A stretch of 64,000 nt of DNA from Janibacter cremeus (GTDB lineage: Bacteria; Actinomycetota; Actinomycetes; Actinomycetales; Dermatophilaceae): the NCBI RefSeq assembly GCF_013409205.1, contig NZ_JACCAE010000001.1, forward strand, positions 868,001-932,000. Direction: 5' to 3'. Below, one piece after another: positions 34,849 to 43,760 of the stretch (position 1 is its first letter; each line of letters starts with the position of its first letter). The notes beneath the pieces were generated by a model. The model was not told where the DNA came from, made no database searches, and worked only from the letters and a program-made list of their open reading frames with translations. A program made the position numbers and the translations under genes.

Positions 34849-35832
34849 TCATTTGACCCGCGATTTGTTCTGCTTAGCCATTAGCCATTCTCCAGCCATG
34901 AATACTTCCTGCGGCTTCTGATTTGTTCCATCATGAGGTGAAATGGGCGCAATCAGAGCATCGTAGTTCGGGTTTTGAAAGAAGGGAATCGACAAGCGGC
35001 GCGAGGAGCCCCGCACCGAGTCGTTTGGGTTTACCACTCGGTGCACGGTGGATACCCAACGACCATCTGTCCACTTCGACATCATGTCGCCAATGTTGAT
35101 CACATACGCATTCGGGACATTCGGTGCGTCGACCCACTCGCCAGTGGGCGCCTGTACTTGCAGACCGCCCGGCGCGTCATCAGTCATTAGGAGAGTCAAA
35201 GTTCCGTAGTCGGTATGTGCGCCGGCGCGCAATTGACCGGGAAGCGGCTCTTCATCTTGTGCAGGATAATTGACGCAGCGAAGGTAATCGACGCTGCGGT
35301 CGAGCTTATCGGCAAAGAAATCATGGGGAAGATTGAGGGCCCCTGCAAAAAGACGCATCACCCGTTGCGCCAACCTTTCCATCTCATGGTAATACTCGGT
35401 CCACGTTTCGCGGAATTCGTCCGGATCTTTTGGCCATACCATTGGCCGGAAGAAGTATTGCCCCATTCCCGAGTTGTAGTACTCATCCTCAGGTGCATCG
35501 GGGCGACGGATGTCAAAACTCTCCTTGAGGTCCGGCGGAGTATCTTCCTCCCGAGTTGCGGCAAGACTTTCCTTTTGCGACGGCACCCACCCCATAGTTT
35601 GCCCCGGCTCGGAGACGGACTGCCGCTTCAGCCTCTCGGGCAAGTCGAAGAAGGCGGTGGAGACTTGGCGCATGCGCAAAATCACATCGTCAGGCACCCC
35701 ATGTCCAGTCACAACCAAGAACCCAATATTCTCGCAGGCCTCCTTTACTGCTAGTTCCACATTTCGACTCTCCTCCGCGTCTGGGCCTTCGAACGGGGAC
35801 AAATCTATAATGGGAACACCGGTGGCACTCAT
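34849..35832 (-). CDS. 2-oxoglutarate/Fe(II) oxygenase of the isopenicillin-N-synthase family
   Basis: A 327-residue oxygenase with the DIOX_N start (VPIIDLSPFEG) and CENIGFLVVTGHGVPDDV. The iron triad is AHTDYG (HxD) and STVHRVVNP (distal H), with the 2OG-binding RRLSIPFF. Such enzymes hydroxylate, demethylate or desaturate small molecules. The gene is clearly less GC-rich than its neighbours, a sign of separate origin. A promoter-like region with a palindromic motif precedes it. Confidence 0.85.
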   Translation of the reverse strand: MSATGVPIIDLSPFEGPDAEESRNVELAVKEACENIGFLVVTGHGVPDDVILRMRQVSTAFFDLPERLKRQSVSEPGQTMGWVPSQKESLAATREEDTPPDLKESFDIRRPDAPEDEYYNSGMGQYFFRPMVWPKDPDEFRETWTEYYHEMERLAQRVMRLFAGALNLPHDFFADKLDRSVDYLRCVNYPAQDEEPLPGQLRAGAHTDYGTLTLLMTDDAPGGLQVQAPTGEWVDAPNVPNAYVINIGDMMSKWTDGRWVSTVHRVVNPNDSVRGSSRRLSIPFFQNPNYDALIAPISPHDGTNQKPQEVFMAGEWLMAKQNKSRVK

Positions 35833-35885
35833 CGCTATGTCACTCCTATTACTTCGACAGCAGATTCCTGCATATCATGGATGGG

Positions 35886-35916
35886 CCTAAACATACACTG
35901 TATTCTGTATACATCA
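35886..35916 (-). promoter_or_regulatory. Putative oxygenase promoter with a GntR-like operator
   Basis: On the minus strand TTGATG and TATGTT are 16 bases apart, and the spacer carries TATACAGAATACAGTGTA. A related ATACAGTACCGTACACCGTA lies 66 bases upstream of the GntR gene (38104-38128). Shared ATACAGT cores suggest one regulator. Confidence 0.35.
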
Positions 35917-36048
35917 AGCGTATTGGCGGCTCTTCACAGGTGAGCAGTTCGGCGCCGCCTTCGGGGCGCACCATGGGTCCGCGAAGATTCCGGGGTGTGC
36001 GGTCGGGCTGCGAGTCTCGGTTGGATGCTGGTCATGTCCGTCGTGGTC

Positions 36049-36272
36049 AACCCCCCATCCGGGCGGACCGGGCGCACCGCATCAACGACCGCACCGACAA
36101 GCGCGTCGGTGACCGCCTCGACGCCCGCCTCGCGGGCCAGCCCGGCGGCTTCGGCCGCGGCGACGTACCGGCGCGCGGTCTTGCGGTCCACCCCTGCCCG
36201 CTCGGCGACCTTGTGCAGACCGGCTCCCTCGAGCCAGGCCCGTAGCACCTCTCGTACCTCAACCACGCTGAC
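36049..36272 (-). pseudogene. IS21-family transposase N-terminal fragment (copy B)
   Basis: From GTG 36272: VSVVEVREVLRAWLEGAGLH, AERAGVDRKTARRYVAAAEA, then VTDALVGAVVDAVRP. This is the IstA helix-turn-helix start. Similarity ends after PDGG near 36049. Confidence 0.75.
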
Positions 36273-36299
36273 CTCCCTGAATCCCACCGCTGACGACCT

Positions 36300-36660
36300 C
36301 CGCGTCCACTGACATGACGCGAGCAACCAACGAGGCGACCGAGGACCCACCGGCAAGGCGCGCCGGGTGGTCCCATGAACCTGGCAGAAAACCGCTCAGA
36401 GCGGTCCCATGCTCATGGCAGGCGACATCCAGATCCTGGGTCAACCAGCGACGGACCGTGGCCTCGTGCGTGCCCAGTACCGGCGCCGCCCGCTCGGGGA
36501 CCTTCCTGGTGGGTGGGACCGCGTCCGCTAACGCCGCGCGCACGGTGCGTCGGTGGACCTTGTGTTTGGCGGCGAGCGCGCGAATCGACATGCCTTCATC
36601 GCGGGCGTCTCGTCGGATACGTTCGAACTGCTCCACTCTCGATCTCTCCTTCAACCCCAT
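36300..36660 (-). pseudogene. IS21-family transposase N-terminal fragment (copy A)
   Basis: From ATG 36660: [40 protein letters not shown], then [20 protein letters not shown]. It is a different IS21 istA start, truncated and fused to unrelated sequence that leads into copy B. An IS21-like terminus (CCCCAAGTGGGGCCACTTC) lies at about 36749-36767. Confidence 0.75.
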
Positions 36661-36797
36661 GGCCTCTCGTACTCGTCTTGGCGGACAAGTACGGAACCTA
36701 CGGGTCTGGTCGGGTCGAGGGTGGAGCCAAATCAAGCCATCACTACGCCCCCAAGTGGGGCCACTTCAGACTGGCACACTCATCGGCACGTCGGGAC

Positions 36798-37288
36798 CTG
36801 CTGGGGGTGAACGCGGCAACGTTGCACAACTGGACCAAGACAGCCGAGCGGACCGAAGGCTCTCGGGCTGCTGCGCCGGCCCGGGCGGGCGAGTCGGAGG
36901 AGGTCAAGACGTTGCGCCGGGAGAATGCTGAGCTGCGGCGGGCCAACGAGATTCTCAAGATCGCATCGGCGTTCTTCGCTCAGGCGGAGCTCGACCGCCG
37001 ACTCAAGTGATCGTGGCCTACATCGACTCCTACCGGGAGCGATTCGGCGTCGAGCCGATCTGTGCCGTGCTCTCCGAGCACGGCATCTCGATCGCGCCGT
37101 CCACGTACTATGTCCACAAGACCGTCCCGGTCAGTCCAGCTGCGTTGTGTCGAGTGGCAGCTCGCCTCCTGGGTGCACTGGTACGACACCCAGCGCCTCC
37201 ACTCCTCGATCGACCACCTGCCACCAATTGAGTTCGAACCGCATCACCGGCAGGCTAAGACCACGACCCCCATCCTGGCGGCCGTGTA
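36798..37288 (+). pseudogene. IS3-family element fragment (orfA end and internally deleted orfB)
   Basis: 36798-37010 is the orfA tail ([30 protein letters not shown]). 37007 begins orfB (IVAYIDSYRERFGVEPICAV), which jumps near 37137 to its C-terminal end in another frame (WVHWYDTQRLHSSIDHLPPI then EFEPHH). The catalytic core is deleted. Confidence 0.8.
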
Positions 37289-37360
37289 AACAACCAGCCC
37301 TCCGGGAAACTCAGTGCGGTTCAACCCCCGATGGACTGACTCTTTAGGTCAGTCTGTCGG

Positions 37361-38038
37361 CTAGTTGATCCCGTGCCTATCATAGGCGTCCATCATGCGC
37401 TGACGCACCTTGCTTAGGTGGGTTCGCATGGCAACGTCGGCAGCTACGTCATCGCCAGCATCTACCGCGTCCATGATCTCCAAGTGCTGGTCAGCGCATT
37501 CCACGGAGTAGGGAGTCCCTGGCGCGTCTCGCGCGCGCAAAGCACTAGTCAGGTCGTAAGAGTCTCGTACAAGCCGCATGAGTACGTCATTTTGGGTTGC
37601 TTCGCACAAGGACATATGGAAACGCTCATCATTTTGTCGAAATCCCTCGCGGTCGCCTCGCTCAGCAACTTCTTTACTCGATGTCGCATACGAACGCGTC
37701 TCCTCCAGCATGGATCGTACGCCCTTGAGCGCCGCGATACGCGCAACCTGAGCCTCCAGGCCCTCCCGCACGTCGTAGGCATCAGAAAGAGCTTGACGCG
37801 TGGGTGTCATCACTCGCCCGCCACCAGTGGCGCCAGACTGGACTAAGCCCACGTAGGCCAATCGCAGCATGGCCTCACGAACCGGAGTCTTGCTGACTCC
37901 GAGCTCCTTCGCCAGGCCCTCTTCAGTCAGGCGCTGACCAGCCGGAAACTTACTAGCCACGATGGCACTACGCACCGATGCGTAGACCCGATCGCTGAGG
38001 CTCATCGGGCGATCATCGATCTTGTCTAGTATGCCCAT
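37361..38038 (-). CDS. GntR-family regulator (FadR/FCD subgroup)
   Basis: A 225-residue regulator: winged HTH SDRVYASVRSAIVASKFPAG, LTEEGLAKELGVSKTPVREA, then an all-helical FCD ligand domain (YDVREGLEAQVARIAALKG, DERFHMSLCEATQND, HLEIMDAVDAGD) with metal/acid-binding His residues. ATG 38038 starts MGILDKIDDRPMSL; the frame stays open upstream but without family similarity. It probably senses a substrate or intermediate of the island's oxidative pathway and may control the oxygenase at 34849. Confidence 0.85.
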   Translation of the reverse strand: MGILDKIDDRPMSLSDRVYASVRSAIVASKFPAGQRLTEEGLAKELGVSKTPVREAMLRLAYVGLVQSGATGGGRVMTPTRQALSDAYDVREGLEAQVARIAALKGVRSMLEETRSYATSSKEVAERGDREGFRQNDERFHMSLCEATQNDVLMRLVRDSYDLTSALRARDAPGTPYSVECADQHLEIMDAVDAGDDVAADVAMRTHLSKVRQRMMDAYDRHGIN

Positions 38039-38368
38039 GGTGACCCCCGGCAGTGATTGGATTGGATCGAAGAACAGCCCAGAGCTTGCCCACTGGACAT
38101 CGTGCATACAGTACCGTACACCGTATCCAGAAACGTCGCAGACCGCAGAGGTGAAGCGAACACAGACGAATTGGATCGGCACCGGCTCACCTCGCCTGCC
38201 CTCAAAGCTAATCTGCACCGCCGTCGCCCCGAGGCCGCGCGCACCCGCCAAATCCGGCTCTCCGTGGTTCGTGGTGAGAGGGAGTCCCGCGTCGTAGCAG
38301 CGTAGGAGCTCGTGGCCCTGCGGTGATGAGTGTTGTCGATACATCCAAGTACAGAGGACCACGAGACT
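38039..38368. other. Gap without a supported gene
   Basis: Holds the GntR promoter region with ATACAGTACCGTACACCGTA (38106-38125) and a minus-strand open frame contiguous with the GntR gene that shows no family similarity. Confidence 0.5.
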
Positions 38369-39014
38369 GTGAGCGAGCCTACGGTCTCGCGGCGTGATGC
38401 TGCGAGCACGATCTTCAATCTGCCTGACTACCGCGTCATCGACGCCGTCGACCTGCCCGAGGGTGGTCGGCGGGTGACGGTGGTCTCGACCGGCCCTGCT
38501 GGGTGCCCCGAGTGCGGGTGATCGCGACGAGGGTCCACTCCCGTCGTCGCCAGCGGGTCCGGGACATCCCGGTCGCTGGCGCTGAGGAGGTGGTGTGGGC
38601 CAAGCGGCGCTGGTTCTGTCTCGAGCCGCGTTGTGGGCGAAGCACGTTCGCCGAGGCCACCACGCAGGTTCGCGGTTCGCGCGTTCGACCCAACGGTTGA
38701 AGAAGACGGTCGTGGCAGCGGTGATCGACTCCGGTCGCGCCGCCGCGGAGGTCGCCCGCGCCCACCGGGTCTCGTGGTGGCTGGTCCAGTCCGCCCTGAC
38801 GAGCGCGGCGACGCTCGTGTTGCCCGGCGTCGACGACGTCCTCGTCACCCGGCTGGGCGTGGATGAGCACCGCTACCGCTCGGTGCGCTTCTTCCGAGAC
38901 CAAGCCGGCACCTGGCGTCGATACGAGCCGTGGATGACCACGCTGGTCGATCTGGCCACCGGGCAGGTTCTCGGCATCGTCGACGGTCGCGACTCCACCG
39001 CTGTGGGCGCCTGG
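38369..39014 (+). pseudogene. ISL3-family transposase, 5' part, interrupted by IS256
   Basis: VSEPTVSRRDAASTIFNLPD and AGCPECG (zinc knuckle) end in a frameshift at ~38520. The other frame continues VIATRVHSRRRQRVRDIPVA, KRRWFCLEPRCGRSTFAE. A third segment resumes KKTVVAAVIDSGRAAAEVAR to VGAW at 39014. The C-terminal continuation is at 40443 after the IS256 insertion. Confidence 0.85.
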
Positions 39015-40434
39015 GGTCAAGTCCCCGGTAGTGGTGTAGCGCTGCGTGATCCTTCGGGGTGGGGTTAGGCGGTCAGGGCGGGCATGGTTTCGGCTCCGAT
39101 CTCGGGGTCGGTGGTGGTGATGAGAGTGACGCGGCAGCGGGCCAGGACGTCGAGGCCGAGGTAGCGCCGTCCTTCGGCCCATTCGTCGGTCTGTTCGGCC
39201 AGGACGGCTCCGACCAGACGCACGATGGCGTTGCGGTTGGGGAAGATCCCAACGGAGTCGGTCCGGCGTCGGATCTCGCGGTTGAGGCGCTCCTGGGGGT
39301 TGTTCGACCAGATCTGGGTCCACACGTCCTTGGGGAAGGCTGTGAACGCGAGGATGTCCTCCCGCGCGCCGGCGAGGTGCTCGGCCACCTGTGGGAGCTT
39401 CTCGTCGACGTACTCGATGAGCCGGTCGAACTGGGCCTGCACGCTGGGTGCGTCGGGCTGGTCATAGACACTGTGCAGCATCGCCTTGACGGCCGGCCAC
39501 ATCGACTTGGGCGTGACGTCCATCAGGTTCGCGGAGTAGTGGGTGCGGCATCGCTGCCACGCGGCGCCGGTCAGGTTCGCCGCGATCGCTTCCTTCAACC
39601 CTTGGTGGGCGTCGGAGGTGACCAGACGTACCCCGGTCAGGCCGCGGGCGGTCAGGTCGGCGAAGAACTCGTTCCATGCGGACCCGGTCTCGGAAGTGGC
39701 CACGCGCAGTCCGAGGACTTCGCGGTGCCCGTCGGCGTTGACCCCGGTCGCGAGCAGTACCGAGGTGGCGACCACGCGCCCGCCCTCGCGGACCTTCATC
39801 GTCAGCGCGTCGGCGGCGACGAAGGTGAACGGTCCCGCCTCGTCAAGGGGGCGGTGGCGGAAGTCCTCGACGATCTGGTCCAGGTCGGCCGCCATCCTGC
39901 TGACCTGCGACTTGGACAGGGAGTTGATGCCGAGGGTCTTGACGAGCTTGTCCATGCGGCGGGTGCTGACGCCGGCGAGGTAGCAGTCGGCGACGACGGT
40001 GATCATCGCCGACTCGGCCCGCTTGCGGCGCTCGAGCAGCCACTCGGGGAAGTAGCTGCCGGTGCGCAGCTTCGGGATGGCGACGTCGACGGTCCCCACG
40101 CGGGTGTCCAGGTCGCGGTGGCGGTACCCGTTGCGCTGCGCCGAGCGGCCCGGTGTGGGGCGGCCGTACTCGGCGCCGACGACGGCGTCGGCGTCCGCGG
40201 ACAGCAGCGCGTTGATCATCGTCTGCAACAGCGAACGCATCAGATCCGGGCTTGCTTCGGTCAGGGCTTCACTCAGCAGGCCCGCAGGGTCGACAATGTG
40301 TGGTGCGGTCATCGTGATGACTCCGTTCGAGGATTCGGTAGAAGGTTGACTCGAAGGATCACACGGTGGCCGCACCTATGCCCTCAGGGGCACCTAGTCT
40401 GCCACCGCGCTACACCACTATGCGGGACTCAACT
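39015..40434. mobile_element. Complete IS256-family insertion sequence
   Basis: Terminal inverted repeats of ~28 bases (GGTCAAGTCCCC...TAGTGGTGTAGCGC and its counterpart ending at 40434), with an 8-base target duplication GCGCCTGG at 39007-39014 and 40435-40442. It carries one intact transposase and is inserted in an ISL3 transposase pseudogene. Confidence 0.92.
39065..40312 (-). CDS. IS256-family transposase
   Basis: A 415-residue DDE transposase: YGRPTPGRSAQRNGYRHRDL, GTVDVAIPKLRTGSYFP, AADALTMKVREGGRVVATSV (first D), LVTSDAHQGLKEAI (second D), CRTHYSANLM, NNPQERLNREIRRRTDSVGI (catalytic E). The ATG at 40312 (MTAPHIVDPAG) is taken rather than an upstream codon. Complete, so the element may still be active. 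Confidence 0.93.
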   Translation of the reverse strand: MTAPHIVDPAGLLSEALTEASPDLMRSLLQTMINALLSADADAVVGAEYGRPTPGRSAQRNGYRHRDLDTRVGTVDVAIPKLRTGSYFPEWLLERRKRAESAMITVVADCYLAGVSTRRMDKLVKTLGINSLSKSQVSRMAADLDQIVEDFRHRPLDEAGPFTFVAADALTMKVREGGRVVATSVLLATGVNADGHREVLGLRVATSETGSAWNEFFADLTARGLTGVRLVTSDAHQGLKEAIAANLTGAAWQRCRTHYSANLMDVTPKSMWPAVKAMLHSVYDQPDAPSVQAQFDRLIEYVDEKLPQVAEHLAGAREDILAFTAFPKDVWTQIWSNNPQERLNREIRRRTDSVGIFPNRNAIVRLVGAVLAEQTDEWAEGRRYLGLDVLARCRVTLITTTDPEIGAETMPALTA

Positions 40435-40442
40435 GCGCCTGG

Positions 40443-40546
40443 CTGACCGAGCGCTCACCAGCGTGGCGCGAGCAGGTTTAGGTCGTCGCGATCGACCCCT
40501 CAGCGGCACTTCGCAAGGCACTGCGCGCGCACCAGCCCCACGCGGC
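40443..40546 (+). pseudogene. ISL3-family transposase, continuation after IS256
   Basis: LTERSPAWREQV, an in-frame TAG, then VVAIDPSAALRKALRAHQPH continues the frame broken at 39014 once one copy of the 8-base duplication is removed. It ends near 40546, where other IS debris starts. Confidence 0.85.
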
Positions 40547-40655
40547 TCCCTAGCATGACTCCATCTCTCCCACAATCAGAGTGGTGTGTACCGGCTTCCA
40601 CGGAGTCAAGATTTGTTGGATTCTCATGCCACAGTGATGATGCGGTTGCACCACG

Positions 40656-40784
40656 AAGAGGTACCCGGTCGAGTTGAAGGCTCGGGCGGTGCGGATGGTC
40701 GCGGAGCGACCTCAGGATGAGACGGAGTGGGCTGCGATGCAGCGGATCGCTCCTTTGCTGGGGATCGGTGGTGCTGAGCCCCGG
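40656..40784 (+). pseudogene. IS3-type orfA fragment
   Basis: KRYPVELKARAVRMVAERPQ, DETEWAAMQRIAPLLGIG: the N-terminal HTH of an IS3 orfA, cut at about 40784 and joined tail-to-tail to a second fragment. Confidence 0.75.
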
Positions 40785-40940
40785 CTGAAGTCCGCGGTCG
40801 ATCTGGTCCTGACGACGCCAGTTGTAGATCGTCTGATCACTCAGATCGAGGTCGTGCGCCACCGAGGCAACGCTTCGACCCTCCGCGCGCAGATCGAGGA
40901 CCTTGCCTCTGAACTCCGCCGAGTAGCCCTGTCGTCCCAT
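40770..40940 (-). pseudogene. Second IS3-type orfA fragment, opposite orientation
   Basis: From ATG 40940: MGRQGYSAEFRGKVLDLRAE, SVASVAHDLDLSDQTIYNWR, RQDQIDRGLQPGLS. It is a different IS3 orfA start; the open frame continues to 40500, but that tail is antisense to other IS debris. Confidence 0.75.
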
Positions 40941-41045
40941 CTGTTCCTCCTGATGTCAGACACCAGAATCCACAAATTTCGACGCCGTAGAACCCGGGAC
41001 ACACCAGCGTCTCCGGACATGCCGGGCCGGTCCAGGATGCGCCCT

Positions 41046-42266
41046 TCACAGTTCGAGGTAGTCGTTGGGGCTCAGCACATACTTGGTGGCTGCGCCGGCG
41101 TCGAACTCAGCGTAGCCGCGAGGTGCGTCATCAAGAGAGATTGCGGTGGCGTTGACAGCGTCCGCGATATTCACCTTGTCGTGAAGAATCGCCATCATTA
41201 GCTGGCGGTTGTACTTCATGACAGGGCATTGGCCGGTTGTGAACGACAGCGACTTGGCCCAGCCCGTCCCGAAGGATAGCGACAGCGTGCCGGCTTTGGC
41301 TGCGTCGTCGACGGCGCCGGGATCGCCGGTAACATAGAGGCCAGGTATACCGATGGCACCGCCGGCCCCTGTCACGTCCATGAGCGAGTTGAGCACTGTC
41401 GCGGGCGACTCCCCGGCACCCGCACCGTGGCCATGGCTGCGGGCCTCGAAGCCGACGGCGTCAACCGCGGCGTCGACCTCGGGTACGCCGAGCAATTGCT
41501 CGAGCTGATCGGGGACTGACCCCTCGCCGACGTTGATCGTCTCGCAGCCGAAGCTGCGCGCCTGGGCGAGGCGGTCGTCATTCAGGTCACCGACAATTAC
41601 GACTGCCGCGCCCAACAGTTGCGCGGACACCGCCGTCGCCAGCCCGACCGGCCCAGCGCCGGCGACGTAGACCGTAGAACCAACGGCCGTTCCGGCAGTG
41701 AGGGCGCCGTGGAACCCGGTCGGGAAGATGTCCGACAGCATCGTCAGGTCCAAGATCTTGTTGAGCGCCTGATCACGGTCGGGAAACTTTAGAACGTTCC
41801 AGTCCGCATACGGGACGAGAACGTATTGGGCCTGGCCTCCAACCCAGCCGCCCATGTCGACATAGCCGTAGGCGCTGCCCGGCCGATCCGGGTTGACGTT
41901 CTGGCAGATGCCGGTCTTGCCGTCCTTGCAGTTGCGGCATCGGCCACACGCGATGTTAAACGGGACCGAGACGATGTCGCCCACGTTGATGAACTCGACG
42001 TCAGGACCAGTCTCGACGACCTCGCCGGTGATCTCATGGCCCAAGATCAGGCCCGTCGGAGCCGCCGTACGCCCCCGAACCATGTGTTGATCTGACCCGC
42101 AGATGTTCGTCGTTACGGTCTTCAGGATTACCCCATGGGGAACCTTCCGGCCCACATTCGCCGGATTAACTCCCGGCCCCTCCTTTAGTTCAAACGTCGG
42201 ATACTCGATATCGATGACCTCGACGACACCCGACCCCTTGTACGCGACTGCCTTATTACCCAGCAT
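41046..42266 (-). CDS. Zinc alcohol dehydrogenase, glutathione-independent formaldehyde dehydrogenase type
   Basis: Oxidises formaldehyde to formate with NAD without added thiol in characterised relatives (Pseudomonas putida FdhA, about 399 residues; here 406). Catalytic zinc sites NICGSDQHMVRGR and GHEITGEVVE, structural zinc CGRCRNCKDGKTGIC, coenzyme site VAGAGPVGLATAV, and the family insert SVPFNIACGRC. ATG 42266 (LGNKAVAYKGSG) has AGAAGG five bases upstream. It lies beside an NHL protein and near two oxygenases that could release formaldehyde by demethylation. Confidence 0.85.
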   Translation of the reverse strand: MLGNKAVAYKGSGVVEVIDIEYPTFELKEGPGVNPANVGRKVPHGVILKTVTTNICGSDQHMVRGRTAAPTGLILGHEITGEVVETGPDVEFINVGDIVSVPFNIACGRCRNCKDGKTGICQNVNPDRPGSAYGYVDMGGWVGGQAQYVLVPYADWNVLKFPDRDQALNKILDLTMLSDIFPTGFHGALTAGTAVGSTVYVAGAGPVGLATAVSAQLLGAAVVIVGDLNDDRLAQARSFGCETINVGEGSVPDQLEQLLGVPEVDAAVDAVGFEARSHGHGAGAGESPATVLNSLMDVTGAGGAIGIPGLYVTGDPGAVDDAAKAGTLSLSFGTGWAKSLSFTTGQCPVMKYNRQLMMAILHDKVNIADAVNATAISLDDAPRGYAEFDAGAATKYVLSPNDYLEL

Positions 42267-42345
42267 GAATGCCTTCTTTCGCATCTTCAATAAACGTGCA
42301 TCCCTAGTCGTCGCCCGAGCAACAGGTAACCAGAAAAGGGGGCCG

Positions 42346-43398
42346 TCACTTCCGCTCGCCGCAAGGCTGCAACCTCGTATATCGCCCGCCAATAATCCAC
42401 TCGGCGACGACAAGATCACCGCCTGGACTCACTGCCACGGCGTGCGGCGAGTTCAATAGTCCGGGCGGTATACGCGCCGGCCGCCGTGCTACTCCGTCAT
42501 CATCCCAGGCATTGGGCCACCCCTTTCGGGACGTTGCCTGGGAGTCGGCACCTAAATGAGCGAGCAATTGATCGTTATCATCGAGAACAGTCAGCCGGGC
42601 GAAGAGTTCGGCAACTACCAAGCAGTCTTGCCATATCGTGAACCCGCTCGGAGAGTTCACAATGCCTTCGCCCGATAACCGCAAGAACCTACCCTCGAGG
42701 TCATAGACGGCGAGACGAGAATTTCCGCGATCTGCCACATACAATTCAACGGTCTTTCCTGGGCGTCGGTCGATGAACACTGCGTGCGGGCAGTCAAAGC
42801 GCCCACCGCCCTCAACGCCGTCAAGGGTTGACAAATGACGTCCGGATGCGTCGAATCGATGCACGACGTTGCTCCCGTAGCCATCCGCGACCCACATGTG
42901 CCCATCCCCACCCCAGCGAGTCTCGTTGACGGCCACGCTGGTCGGAGCGTACGGGGCGAAAGGCCCTCGGTGGTCGACGGCAGCGGTTGGCGGCCGTTCA
43001 AGCTCACGGACCACCTCGCCTGCGAGTGTCAACAGCACCACCCTGCCGGGTCCTCGCTGGATGTTGAGACCCAGACCAAAATCCGAAGGAGGCGCGCCAT
43101 CGCCGGCGCCTGCACCGCATTGGGTTGTGAAGCCAGGGTCGGCCACCCATACAAGCTCATCGGCGCCCTCTTGGATAATCGTCAAACCGTGTCCTTCAGT
43201 CAGATCAGTATGCGCCCTGTCGCGTATAGAGCCATCCTGATCAAACGTGACCAATTGGCCGGCGTGGAATGCCAGCAAATCTCCCGAGTGCGTGAATGCT
43301 AGCCCATGGTGGGCAAAACTATCGGATGCGCCCGGCACGGCCGAGAGATCGGCCCAATCGCTGACGATTTCGTAGGCTGAGGCGATAAGCGATGCCAT
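42346..43398 (-). CDS. NHL-repeat beta-propeller protein
   Basis: A 350-residue cytoplasmic protein with six-blade-type NHL repeats: APTSVAVNETRWGGDGHMWV, ADGYGSNVVHRFDASGRHL, DCPHAVFIDRR, LYVADRGNSRLAVYDLEGRF, LLNSPHAVAVSPGGDLVVAE. It resembles peptidyl-glycine-lyase-like or lactonase-like propellers. No signal peptide. It precedes the formaldehyde dehydrogenase gene by 79 bases and is probably in the same transcript. Lactonase or regulatory role possible. Confidence 0.75.
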   Translation of the reverse strand: MASLIASAYEIVSDWADLSAVPGASDSFAHHGLAFTHSGDLLAFHAGQLVTFDQDGSIRDRAHTDLTEGHGLTIIQEGADELVWVADPGFTTQCGAGAGDGAPPSDFGLGLNIQRGPGRVVLLTLAGEVVRELERPPTAAVDHRGPFAPYAPTSVAVNETRWGGDGHMWVADGYGSNVVHRFDASGRHLSTLDGVEGGGRFDCPHAVFIDRRPGKTVELYVADRGNSRLAVYDLEGRFLRLSGEGIVNSPSGFTIWQDCLVVAELFARLTVLDDNDQLLAHLGADSQATSRKGWPNAWDDDGVARRPARIPPGLLNSPHAVAVSPGGDLVVAEWIIGGRYTRLQPCGERK

Positions 43399-43760
43399 CC
43401 CTTGCTCCCTAGTAGAGATAATGTGACCTATCGGACAGCGCGAAGTCGGCTGCCACAGATAGGAACGACTTCAGCGTGAGGGTGGGTCGGCCCCCAACAT
43501 TCTGGTTGCGGTTCACGCGGATAGCCCACGTCTACATGGACAAGCACGCTACGTTCGCCCATGCTCTCGACGTGATCAAATAACTCACTCAACCTGCGTT
43601 TCAGCGCGCCGCCCCCACCCCCTCGCCGCGGAGAAATTCGAAACAACTCCCGTCGGCGTCGCTCCTCCCGCCAGGACCTCTTGGACTAGCCATCCGGATG
43701 GGTGATCAGCACACCCCTATCCGTGACGCGAGCGGTCTTCTCCCCAGACTGAGGTCACCG
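43399..43760. other. Gap without a supported gene
   Basis: Holds the probable promoter of the NHL/dehydrogenase pair (GGGAGCAAGG just before the ATG at 43398) and short open frames without family similarity. Confidence 0.5.

Noticed and set aside
38039..38848. Upstream extension of the GntR reading frame by about 270 codons
   Set aside because: It crosses antisense ISL3 debris and the GntR promoter. A short stretch looked protein-like, but no family could be named.
40500..40769. C-terminal tail of the minus-strand frame beginning at 40940
   Set aside because: After residue ~57 it runs antisense to other IS fragments and the ISL3 remnant; not a real protein part.
43428..43646. 72-codon minus-strand frame between the NHL and PhyH genes
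   Set aside because: No similarity to a known family and no convincing start signal; it overlaps a probable promoter region.
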